Below, piece by piece: positions 1-6,648 of a stretch of 8,719 nt of DNA. Each line of letters begins with the position of its first letter. Position 1 is the stretch's first letter. The DNA lies in the NCBI GenBank assembly GCA_023139225.1, contig JAGLNZ010000384.1, positions 1 to 8,719 on the forward strand, given 5' to 3'. The notes beneath the pieces were generated by a model. It saw nothing but the letters and a program-made list of their open reading frames with translations, was not told the origin of the DNA and searched no databases. Both the position numbers and the translations under genes were made by a program. This DNA is from Desulfobacula sp. (GTDB lineage Bacteria; Desulfobacterota; Desulfobacteria; Desulfobacterales; Desulfobacteraceae).

Positions 1-2049
1 ATCAGTGCTCATATTGATTCCGGTAAAACCACACTAACAGAAAGAATTCTATTTTATACCGACAGAATCCATAAGATTAATGAAGTCAGGGGCAAAGACG
101 GTACCGGTGCCATTATGGATTCCATGGAACTTGAGAAAGAAAGAGGCATTACCATTGCATCCGCTGCCACCTATTGTGAATGGGATAAACACAATATCAA
201 TATTATCGATACTCCGGGCCATGTTGACTTTACCGTTGAAGTAGAACGATCTTTAAGGGTTCTGGATGGGGTTGTACTGATTCTGTGCTCTGTATCCGGG
301 GTCCAGTCACAATCCATTACCGTAGACCAGCAGATGAAACGATATAAAGTTCCCTGCATTGCCTATGTTAACAAATGTGACAGGTCCGGTGCAAATCCTG
401 TCAAGGTCAGTGAACAGCTAAGGGATAAGCTGGGACATAATTCCGTCATGCTGCAGCTTCCCATAGGACTTGAAGATAAACATGAAGGTGTTATTGATCT
501 TGTTGCCATGAAAGCCAATTATTTTGAAGGGGAAAATGGTGAAAATGTCGTCATTAAAGACATCCCGAACGAGTTAATAGAGGATGCACAAATGGCGCGG
601 GAAGAAATGATTGATGCGGTCTCTCTTTTCTCAGATGAGCTCACCGATGCCATTCTGGAAGAAAAAGAAATCACCCGGGAATTAATCATGCAGGCGGTTC
701 GAACCGGAACTATTGCAAGACAAATGACCCCTGTTTTTCTTGGGTCTGCATATAAAAACAAGGCTGTTCAACCGCTGATGGACGCAGTGATTGATTACCT
801 TCCATCCCCTCTTGACATTGAGAATGAAGCCATTGACCTTGATTCTAATGAAGAAACCGTTATTCTTGAAAGCAGCTTTGATAAACCCACCGTTGCTTTG
901 GCCTTTAAACTGGAAGACGGCCAATATGGCCAGTTGACTTACATCAGGGTTTATCAAGGGTGTATTAATAAAGGCGACACATTGATTAACTCCAGAAACG
1001 GCAAAAAAATGAAAGCAGGCCGCCTGATCCGGATGCATTCTGCACAAATGGAAGAAGTAGAGGCCATCCCTGCCGGTCACATTGGTGCCATGTTCGGTGT
1101 TGACTGTGCTTCGGGAGATACCTTTGTATCTCCAACAATCAATTATACCATGCTTGCCATGCATGTCATGGAACCTGTCATCTCTCTTTCAATTGTACCC
1201 AAGGATAATAAAGCACAGATCAACATGTCAAAGGCGTTGAACCGATTTACCAAGGAAGATCCGACCTTCAGAACCTATATGGATCATGAAACCGGCGATA
1301 CAATTATCCAGGGTATGGGTGAACTTCACCTTGAAGTATATGTTGAGAGAATGAAAAGAGAATATGACGCTGAAGTAGAAACCGGTCAGCCAAGGGTTGC
1401 ATACAGGGAAACCATTACCAGGAAAGCCTTGTTTAACTATACCCACAAGAAACAGACCGGTGGTGCAGGACAATATGGTCGCGTTGCCGGGTTTATGGAA
1501 CCGTGTGAGGAAGAATTTGAATTTGCAAATAAAATTACAGGCGGCAGAATTCCCACACAATATATCCCGGCCTGTGAAAAGGGATTTCAAGGATGCATGA
1601 ACAAAGGTCCAAAACTTGAGTTTCCTGTTACCGGCATTAAAATCACCATTGACGATGGTGCATTCCATGCAGTTGATTCATCAGAGATGGCATTTCAAGC
1701 GGCAGCAAGAGGCGCCTTTCTTGAAGCATATGCCAAGGCAAAATCTGTTATCAAGGAACCCATCATGAAAGTAGTCATTGAAACACCCAATGAATTTCAG
1801 GGTGGCTGCATGGGCCTGATTAACCAGAGAAGAGGTATTATTCAAGGCTCCCAGGAAGAAGGTGTCATGTCTGTCATTGAATCACAGGTGCCATTATCCG
1901 ATATGTTTGGCTTTTCTACAGTCCTTAGATCTGCTACACAGGGAAAGGCTCAGTTTACAATGGAATTTTCAACATACAAACAGGTACCGCAGTCTGTTGC
2001 AGAAAAAATTGCCAAGAAAAAACAGGAAGAAAAAACACAAAAACAATAA
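1..2049 (+). CDS. fusA: Elongation factor G, spd/mitochondrial-type EF-G1 (5' partial)
   Basis: Translation GTPase that moves tRNAs and mRNA through the ribosome after peptide bond formation. The frame is open from base 1; 682 residues are visible and I estimate that only 10-15 N-terminal residues are missing. G motifs, numbered from the first visible residue: P-loop AHIDSGKT (3-10), switch I RGITI (48-52), DTPGH (70-74), NKCD (124-127). Domains II-V follow, with the domain IV loop [14 protein letters not shown] (482-495) and a Lys/Gln-rich tail. AHIDSGKT (Ser where E. coli has Ala), [12 protein letters not shown] and [12 protein letters not shown] resemble mitochondrial EFG1 and the spd group of spirochaetes, planctomycetes and deltaproteobacteria, in which EF-G1 translocates and a separate EF-G2 recycles ribosomes. 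The next gene is not tuf, so this is not a classic str operon. EF-G identity is certain; the spd subtype is likely. Confidence 0.96.
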   Translation: MSAHIDSGKTTLTERILFYTDRIHKINEVRGKDGTGAIMDSMELEKERGITIASAATYCEWDKHNINIIDTPGHVDFTVEVERSLRVLDGVVLILCSVSGVQSQSITVDQQMKRYKVPCIAYVNKCDRSGANPVKVSEQLRDKLGHNSVMLQLPIGLEDKHEGVIDLVAMKANYFEGENGENVVIKDIPNELIEDAQMAREEMIDAVSLFSDELTDAILEEKEITRELIMQAVRTGTIARQMTPVFLGSAYKNKAVQPLMDAVIDYLPSPLDIENEAIDLDSNEETVILESSFDKPTVALAFKLEDGQYGQLTYIRVYQGCINKGDTLINSRNGKKMKAGRLIRMHSAQMEEVEAIPAGHIGAMFGVDCASGDTFVSPTINYTMLAMHVMEPVISLSIVPKDNKAQINMSKALNRFTKEDPTFRTYMDHETGDTIIQGMGELHLEVYVERMKREYDAEVETGQPRVAYRETITRKALFNYTHKKQTGGAGQYGRVAGFMEPCEEEFEFANKITGGRIPTQYIPACEKGFQGCMNKGPKLEFPVTGIKITIDDGAFHAVDSSEMAFQAAARGAFLEAYAKAKSVIKEPIMKVVIETPNEFQGGCMGLINQRRGIIQGSQEEGVMSVIESQVPLSDMFGFSTVLRSATQGKAQFTMEFSTYKQVPQSVAEKIAKKKQEEKTQKQ

Positions 2050-2062
2050 GACCTTTATATAA

Positions 2063-2070
2063 AGAGAGGA
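2063..2070 (+). promoter_or_regulatory. Ribosome binding site of the RecA-like ATPase gene
   Basis: The purine-rich AGAGAGGA lies 3 bases before the ATG at 2074. The GAGG core has workable though short spacing, and it lies in the 24-base gap after the fusA stop. This supports the ATG at 2074 as the true start. Confidence 0.6.
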
Positions 2071-2073
2071 AAC

Positions 2074-2772
2074 ATGTTAAAAAAAGATCTCATTTCTAAA
2101 ACCCCGGTTTCCAAAACCATTGGGATTGAAAATATTCAAGACGGCAAATTCGGCGCAGTTCTTTCAAGGGCCGGTGTTGGAAAAACCAGTTTTCTTGTTC
2201 AAATTGCATTAACACAATTGTTAAACAATGAAAAAATTCTCCATATCAGCCTTGATGACTCCATGGAAAAAATCAACTTAAGATATAAAGAAGGATATAC
2301 AAATCTTATCGACTATATCGGATATATTGATCCCCAGAAAGCTGTCAGGCTATGGGAAGACATCAAAACCAATAAAGTCGGGATCAGTTATAATGAATCT
2401 ACCTTTGATACCGAAAAAGTCAGGGATTACCTTAAAAGCTTTAAAAAAGCCGACCTTACTTTACCTTCCATCATGATCATTGACGGATTGAATTTTGATA
2501 AGAATGTTACAAAGATCCTTGAAGAAGTTGAAAACCTGAACCGGGAATTTTCTATTTTTACCTGGTTTTCCATGAAGAGCCACAGGGACGAAGAACTTTG
2601 TGAAAACGGATTTCCCATCCAGCTCGAAACCCACAAAGACAGATTTGACAAGGCCATTTTCCTTCAGCCTGTGGCAGATAAAATCGAAGCGGTCATTTTA
2701 AAAGACAGTGACAGAACCGATCAAAGATACAGACTGGATCCAGCCACCATGATGGTTATTGAAGACGCATAG
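2074..2772 (+). CDS. RecA/KaiC-like P-loop ATPase, function unknown
   Basis: A 232-residue soluble protein with no signal peptide or membrane segment. A Walker A loop is at residues 31-39 (SRAGVGKTS; Ser stands where the first Gly of GxxxxGK[ST] would be). A hydrophobic strand ending in Asp, IMIIDG (133-138), is a Walker B candidate. The order of P-loop, then LLNNEKILHISLDDS, then Walker B resembles single-domain RecA/DnaB/KaiC-like ATPases. I see no DNA-binding or protease domain, and the protein is much shorter than RecA or RadA (about 340-450 residues). The gene sits 24 bases after fusA with no terminator between, so it is probably co-transcribed with it. I do not recognise a named family with an assigned role; related proteins in sulfate reducers tend to be annotated as hypothetical or cytoplasmic. 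A link to translation is only suggested by position. Confidence 0.85.
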   Translation: MLKKDLISKTPVSKTIGIENIQDGKFGAVLSRAGVGKTSFLVQIALTQLLNNEKILHISLDDSMEKINLRYKEGYTNLIDYIGYIDPQKAVRLWEDIKTNKVGISYNESTFDTEKVRDYLKSFKKADLTLPSIMIIDGLNFDKNVTKILEEVENLNREFSIFTWFSMKSHRDEELCENGFPIQLETHKDRFDKAIFLQPVADKIEAVILKDSDRTDQRYRLDPATMMVIEDA

Positions 2773-2794
2773 CCTTTACCATTATTCGATCTTT

Positions 2795-2835
2795 AAAAAG
2801 GCCGTAAGTCAAACCAGATGACTTACGGCCTTTTT
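2795..2835. terminator. Bidirectional rho-independent terminator between convergent genes
   Basis: A perfect inverted repeat: the left arm 2795-2811 (AAAAAGGCCGTAAGTCA) pairs with the right arm 2819-2835 around a 7-base loop. The arms end in A5 and T5, and more T follows on the plus strand (2838-2843). It lies 22 bases after the stop of the rightward ATPase gene and 22 bases beyond the stop of the leftward fusion gene (its TGA is the complement of 2858-2860). It can therefore end transcription from both sides. The GGCCGTAAGTC core makes the stem stable. Confidence 0.93.
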
Positions 2836-2857
2836 AGTTTTTTATAATATTGATAAA

Positions 2858-5020
2858 TCAAACCCATTGTTTGATAAATATTTCAATGGCCTTGTAAATC
2901 CTTTTGACTCCCTGCCCTATTAGGATCCCGTGACGGTCATAGTCAAAAATATAATACTCCTTGATATCAGAGCCTAATCGGTTAAATAATTTAAGAGTTC
3001 CCTTGGGATTGACTACAGGGTCTTTCCTTGACTGAACAACCAGGGTTGGCTTATCTATGGTTTTCAGTTTAGGTTCAAGGTGTTCCATGAGTTTTTCAAG
3101 CTGATGAATGCCTGCAATAGGATTTCTAACATAATTGATATGAGGATTTTCAGGATGATTTTCAATAAATTCTTTTGCAATGGTGTCCAAGCGAATCTTT
3201 TTTATCATGGCATTCCATGCATCAATGGCCGGGACAAAATATGATCCTAAGTCCTTAAGCCTCATGGGTGGCGCAACTGCAAAGACAGCCTCAATATCAT
3301 CCACTCGCGTGGACAGTTCCAGAGCAAGTCCGGCACCGGTTGAAAACCCGCCGATAATAATTTTCTTACACGAATGCTTTAAAACAATAAAAGCTTCTTC
3401 CACTGATTCAATCCATTGTTCAAAGCTAGTCTGGGCAAGATCTTCAGGTGCTGTCCCATGCCCTTTCAGCCTTGGCACATAAACCGTAAAAGATTTTTCA
3501 TGCAGATAGTGTGCAAAATCTTTCATTTCTTCAGGAGCTGCCATATAACCATGAATAAGCAGGATACCTGCAATTTCATTTTTATGCTTAAAAAATAACG
3601 TCCTCCCGATTCTTTTTTTCTTTGATTCCTCTTCAATATAGAAGTCATTATAATCCCGGGAGAAATCCACTTCTATTTTTTCAATAATTCTGTCTTTTAC
3701 AAGATTGATAATTTCATCATATGGTTTTTGAGCAATTTTTTTTAACAAATCCTCAATTTCTTTTATCGGCTCTACCTCATTGGCCATGACCAGAATGGGA
3801 TTTTCTATCCTGATGGTATGAAAATTTGATGTGGTGATAAATTTGGTCTGATCTTTAAATATCTTATTGTTTTTAATTTCAATAACATTTGTATTTTGAG
3901 CAATGGTAAAAAAATCATGAAACCGCCTAAACCGGTCATCGGTTAGAAGATGAATCTGGTTTTCTAAAAAATTATCAGATACAAAATATGTTTTGTTGGA
4001 CACAAGCAGGGAAATTGCAAAATAGACTTTGCACTTAAATTCATATATATCAATACCCTCTTTTCTATAGGGGAAATGCTTGAGGATGCATGCCAGGACA
4101 TGATCGTAATTTAAACTTGTCATGGCGTAAACGGCTGACATATATTTTTCCATGATCGTAATGGAAAATTGCCGTGTAATCTGCTTTGAACTGATATCAT
4201 CATCAAATTTGATTTTTCGTTTAACCGTCAGCATGCTTTCAATATAGGGATCATTTAAATATCCCTTAATGTTAATGGGTTGCCCAAATCGAATATTGAT
4301 ATCCACATTGGAAAACAACATGCTGCCTTCGGTCATTAACTCGTCCATGACTCTTTTTGACGGCTCTTTCATCACAATTTGGGCTATTTTACTTAAAATA
4401 TTTTCCTTTGGGCTGGCAGGGTAATAGGTGATATTAACTGGAACAATATATGTTTCCTGCGTAAGAACCTGATCAATGTTTTCTATTTCAAATGTTTGAA
4501 CAAGCCTTTCAAATTCAGGCTCACCCATAAGTTTCATTCTCCTTAAGCGCTCACGATAAAATTCACAGCGCAGGGCTACAATAGCAGCACCGGTATGAGG
4601 CCTTCTGACGACCCCCTCATCGGTCAGGGCAAACTGATCCTTTTTGATCAGTTTCTTATTTTTCACCATCATGCCTTCAGGAAAAATAATCCATTGAACA
4701 TCTCCTGACAATAATGTCTTTAAAATGAGTTCGTCCCTGTGGGGATCTTTTGTTGATATACCACCCAGATTTTTTAAGAATCCCTGTAAAACAGGCACAT
4801 CAAATAATTCTGCCGCAGCAAGGGACCAGACCTCTTTTTTTGTGATCTTATGAATATGATAGGGCAGAAAAATGGTCTCTATTCTTGTAAAATGGTTGGC
4901 CGTAAAGATAATCGATCCATCAGGGATATTTTGCTTTCCCGAGATTTTGATATTTGCCTTTGAAAAACCGGAAAAAGTTTTAAGGGTATAGCTGGATAAT
5001 TCGAATGCAAACCTGTTCAT
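2858..5020 (-). CDS. PlsC-like acyltransferase fused to alpha/beta hydrolase
   Basis: A 720-residue, apparently two-enzyme protein. The N-terminal part (about 25-250) is a glycerolipid acyltransferase fold: NHFTRIE (42-48) fits the NHx4D catalytic motif but has Glu48 for Asp, FPEG (113-116) is the acceptor-binding motif, and VPVNITYYP (193-201) fits motif IV. A middle region (about 255-470), mostly charged and helical, is one I cannot assign. The C-terminal part (about 480-720) is an alpha/beta hydrolase of the carboxylesterase/monoacylglycerol lipase kind: HG oxyanion motif (490-491), nucleophile elbow GFSTG with Ser560, and probable triad partners Asp667 (RKDPVV) and His697 (DRHG). There is no clear signal peptide, so it is probably cytoplasmic or membrane-peripheral. 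The ATG at 5020 has AAGAGG 8 bases upstream. A role in lipid acyl transfer or remodelling is inferred; the substrates are unknown. Confidence 0.87.
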   Translation of the reverse strand: MNRFAFELSSYTLKTFSGFSKANIKISGKQNIPDGSIIFTANHFTRIETIFLPYHIHKITKKEVWSLAAAELFDVPVLQGFLKNLGGISTKDPHRDELILKTLLSGDVQWIIFPEGMMVKNKKLIKKDQFALTDEGVVRRPHTGAAIVALRCEFYRERLRRMKLMGEPEFERLVQTFEIENIDQVLTQETYIVPVNITYYPASPKENILSKIAQIVMKEPSKRVMDELMTEGSMLFSNVDINIRFGQPINIKGYLNDPYIESMLTVKRKIKFDDDISSKQITRQFSITIMEKYMSAVYAMTSLNYDHVLACILKHFPYRKEGIDIYEFKCKVYFAISLLVSNKTYFVSDNFLENQIHLLTDDRFRRFHDFFTIAQNTNVIEIKNNKIFKDQTKFITTSNFHTIRIENPILVMANEVEPIKEIEDLLKKIAQKPYDEIINLVKDRIIEKIEVDFSRDYNDFYIEEESKKKRIGRTLFFKHKNEIAGILLIHGYMAAPEEMKDFAHYLHEKSFTVYVPRLKGHGTAPEDLAQTSFEQWIESVEEAFIVLKHSCKKIIIGGFSTGAGLALELSTRVDDIEAVFAVAPPMRLKDLGSYFVPAIDAWNAMIKKIRLDTIAKEFIENHPENPHINYVRNPIAGIHQLEKLMEHLEPKLKTIDKPTLVVQSRKDPVVNPKGTLKLFNRLGSDIKEYYIFDYDRHGILIGQGVKRIYKAIEIFIKQWV

Positions 5021-5028
5021 AGATCAAA

Positions 5029-5034
5029 CCTCTT
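5029..5034 (-). promoter_or_regulatory. Ribosome binding site of the fusion gene
   Basis: On the minus strand AAGAGG precedes the ATG by 8 bases, which is near-ideal spacing and fixes the start at 5020. Its first base (5034) is also the edge of the TAAACAA/TTGTTTA dyad, so a protein or RNA structure on the dyad could affect ribosome access. Confidence 0.7.
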
Positions 5035-5049
5035 AAACAACATTGTTTA
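5034..5049. promoter_or_regulatory. Perfect 7-bp dyad, candidate operator
   Basis: TAAACAA, a CA spacer and TTGTTTA form a perfect inverted repeat. It lies between the predicted leftward -10 (5062-5067) and the fusion gene's ribosome binding site, around or just after the expected transcription start. That position suits a repressor. The arms are A/T-rich, so chance occurrence is possible in this AT-rich spacer. No regulator gene is adjacent. Confidence 0.35.
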
Positions 5050-5061
5050 TCTATCGTAATT

Positions 5062-5090
5062 ATTATATAAGCAAGTGATGTTAATATAAA
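5062..5090 (-). promoter_or_regulatory. Candidate sigma-70-type promoter for the fusion gene
   Basis: On the minus strand there is a perfect TATAAT (5062-5067), and a TTTATA matching TTGACA at four of six positions (5085-5090), 17 bases apart. Transcription would begin near 5055 and give a leader of about 35 bases before the ATG at 5020. The region is very AT-rich, so motif matches are easy to find by chance. The exact -10 and spacing make this the better of the two promoter calls. Confidence 0.5.
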
Positions 5091-5092
5091 TC

Positions 5093-5121
5093 TTGACCTA
5101 ATAAACATTAATACTTAATGT
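5093..5121 (+). promoter_or_regulatory. Weak candidate promoter for the ferredoxin-mnmA-mtaB operon
   Basis: TTGACC (5093-5098, five of six matches to TTGACA) is followed after 17 bases by TAATGT (5116-5121), which keeps the T1, A2 and T6 of TATAAT but little else. The -10 candidate lies inside the ACATTAA/TTAATGT dyad. Transcription would begin near 5128, leaving about 45 bases to the TTG start. Some promoter is expected here because the preceding gene points the other way, but this exact site is uncertain. Confidence 0.35.
5105..5121. promoter_or_regulatory. Perfect 7-bp dyad, candidate operator over the operon promoter
   Basis: ACATTAA, a TAC spacer and TTAATGT form a perfect inverted repeat directly downstream of the TTGACC box and covering the candidate -10. 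A protein bound here would block RNA polymerase. It differs in sequence from the dyad at 5034-5049, so two different regulators, or none, may be involved. Confidence 0.35.
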
Positions 5122-5162
5122 GAATATTTTGTCAAAGTAAATTATTCATTAGCTTTAAAATC

Positions 5163-5167
5163 GGAGG
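5163..5167 (+). promoter_or_regulatory. Strong ribosome binding site that decides a TTG start
   Basis: GGAGG lies 6 bases before the TTG at 5174. In that frame the last stop is TAA at 5156-5158, and the codons between are AAT, CGG, AGG, CTT and AGA, none a start. TTG is therefore the only upstream start that keeps the complete NIL domain. Confidence 0.8.
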
Positions 5168-5173
5168 CTTAGA

Positions 5174-5605
5174 TTGTATTCCAAAATAGTAATACTGAAT
5201 TTTCCAGCAAAAGTTGCTCAAAAAGCACTGGTCTGTCAGTTAACAAAAAAATATGACCTTTTGTTTAATATTTTAAGTGCTAAAATATCCAATAAAAAAG
5301 AGGGATATATGGTTCTGGAGATTTCTTCAGCATCCAAAACCGCGTTTAATAAAGGAGTTAAATACCTGAAAGACCAGGGAGTATCAGTATCCAGTCCTGA
5401 ACACCAGATTTACAAAGATGAAGAGATCTGTACACATTGCGGGGCCTGCACGGCAGTTTGTCCCACTGATGCACTCTATATCAAACGACCTGAAATGGAA
5501 GTTATTTTTGACAAGGAAAAGTGCAGCGTGTGCGAGCTTTGCGTTGTAACCTGTCCGACAAGGGCTATGGGATTGTTCTCGGCAATTACCCAAAAAGTTG
5601 CCTGA
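5174..5605 (+). CDS. NIL-domain dicluster [4Fe-4S] ferredoxin
   Basis: A small soluble electron carrier of 143 residues. The N-terminal part (about 3-75) fits the NIL domain, a ferredoxin-like fold also found on MetN transporters. The C-terminal part has two classic cluster motifs: C86-x2-C89-x2-C92-x3-C96-P and C117-x2-C120-x2-C123-x3-C127-P, spaced as in 2[4Fe-4S] ferredoxins. Proteins of this build partner the COG1900/DUF39 enzyme that makes homocysteine from aspartate semialdehyde and sulfide in methanogens; no COG1900 gene is visible here. The start is TTG behind a strong GGAGG. The gene is first in the operon, and its TGA shares one base with the ATG of mnmA (TGATG). I infer a role in redox or sulfide supply to the tRNA-thiolating enzymes downstream; that partner is unproven. 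Confidence 0.92.
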   Translation: MYSKIVILNFPAKVAQKALVCQLTKKYDLLFNILSAKISNKKEGYMVLEISSASKTAFNKGVKYLKDQGVSVSSPEHQIYKDEEICTHCGACTAVCPTDALYIKRPEMEVIFDKEKCSVCELCVVTCPTRAMGLFSAITQKVA

Positions 5606-6648
5606 TGAAAAACCCGGTTATTGCCGTCGCATTAAGCGGCGGGGTTGACTCCCTTGTTGCGGGATATCTTTTAAAACAAAAATACAAACATGTTTTTGGC
5701 ATTCATTTTACAACTGGTTATGAAAAAAAGCCTGTAGATACGGCCCTGCTTGAAAATCAGCTCGGGTTCCCCGTCACCAGCATTGATCTATCTCATGCCT
5801 TTGAAAAAAAAGTTATTGAATATTTTATCAGGACCTATCTTGAAGGTAAAACCCCAAACCCCTGTATGACCTGTAATAAAAAAATAAAGTTTGGGGAGCT
5901 GCTAAGGCATGTCCAAAACATGGGGGCAGATTTTTTGGCCACGGGCCATTATGCTACTGTTGTCAATTCGATCTCTTTTCCGGGCAAAAAGATATCCCGC
6001 TGTTATCTTGAAAAAGGGACCGACCCATTAAAGGATCAGAGCTATTTTCTGTCTTTATTGTCCGAAAAACAGCTTGAAAAAATTATTTTTCCCCTTTCAG
6101 GTATGGTAAAAGAAGATGTAAGGCAATTTGCCAAATCAAAGCATATTGTCCCAACACAACCCAGTGAAAGTCAGGACATCTGTTTTATACACGACAATAA
6201 TTTTCCCGGTTTTATTCTAGAAAAACAAGGGCTTACTCCCCAACATGGTAATATCATAGATAACAGCGAAAAAATAATTGGCCGCCACAAGGGTCTTCAT
6301 AAATATACCATCGGACAAAGACGCGGTATAGACTGCCCTGCAAAAGAACCATATTACGTGAAACAGATTGATATAAAAAACAATATCCTTAAAGTCTGTT
6401 TTAAAAAAGAGCTGTCAAAACGAAAATTTTCCATTTGCCAGATAAACTGGAATTTTTCAGACCAAAAAATTATCTATGATATCACTACCAAAATAAGATA
6501 CAGCCATAAAGGTGCTGTATCAACACTCACCTTAAATGGATCTATTGGAGAAGTTGTGTTTGATGAACCCCAGAATGCCATTACTCCGGGACAAACAGCA
6601 GTATTTTATAAAGGTGCCAGAGTCCTGGGAGCCGGTATTATTTTATGA
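5605..6648 (+). CDS. mnmA: tRNA-specific 2-thiouridylase MnmA
   Basis: Adenylates U34 in the anticodon of tRNA-Lys, -Glu and -Gln and replaces its C2 oxygen with sulfur (s2U34). It has 347 residues, slightly short for a family of about 360-370. The N-type PP-loop SGGVDS is at 11-16, TPNPCMTCN at 83-91, ATGHYA at 112-117, DQSYFL at 144-149, SQDICFI at 189-195 and the tRNA-binding YTIGQRRGI at 234-242. Cys90 and Cys193 match the catalytic pair Cys102/Cys199 of E. coli; Cys87 replaces E. coli Asp99. The stretch after the PP-loop (about 31-60) is shorter and diverged. An upstream in-frame GTG at 5521 exists but lies wholly within ferredoxin coding. I chose the ATG at 5605 because homology begins there and TGATG gives coupling; no clear ribosome binding site precedes it. 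Confidence 0.93.
   Translation: MKNPVIAVALSGGVDSLVAGYLLKQKYKHVFGIHFTTGYEKKPVDTALLENQLGFPVTSIDLSHAFEKKVIEYFIRTYLEGKTPNPCMTCNKKIKFGELLRHVQNMGADFLATGHYATVVNSISFPGKKISRCYLEKGTDPLKDQSYFLSLLSEKQLEKIIFPLSGMVKEDVRQFAKSKHIVPTQPSESQDICFIHDNNFPGFILEKQGLTPQHGNIIDNSEKIIGRHKGLHKYTIGQRRGIDCPAKEPYYVKQIDIKNNILKVCFKKELSKRKFSICQINWNFSDQKIIYDITTKIRYSHKGAVSTLTLNGSIGEVVFDEPQNAITPGQTAVFYKGARVLGAGIIL

Noticed and set aside
910..935. Near-palindrome GGCCAATATGGCC.
   Set aside because: It is within conserved fusA coding ([10 protein letters not shown]), imperfect, and has no T-tract or promoter context.
682..1164. Open frame of 160 codons on the minus strand within fusA.
   Set aside because: It is a shadow of a highly conserved gene: no family resemblance, no ribosome binding site, and the opposite strand is clearly EF-G.
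1228..1668. Open frame of 146 codons on the minus strand within fusA.
   Set aside because: It is antisense to EF-G domains III-IV and has no recognisable protein features.
5021..5173. Possible small RNA or riboswitch in the divergent spacer.
   Set aside because: It is too AT-rich and short, with no GC-rich stems, no terminator and no recognisable aptamer such as SAM or T-box.
5521..5604. Longer mnmA beginning at an in-frame GTG (5521), adding 28 residues.
   Set aside because: The extra residues overlap the second cluster motif of the ferredoxin in another frame, have no MnmA-like sequence, and MnmA homology starts at the ATG at 5605.
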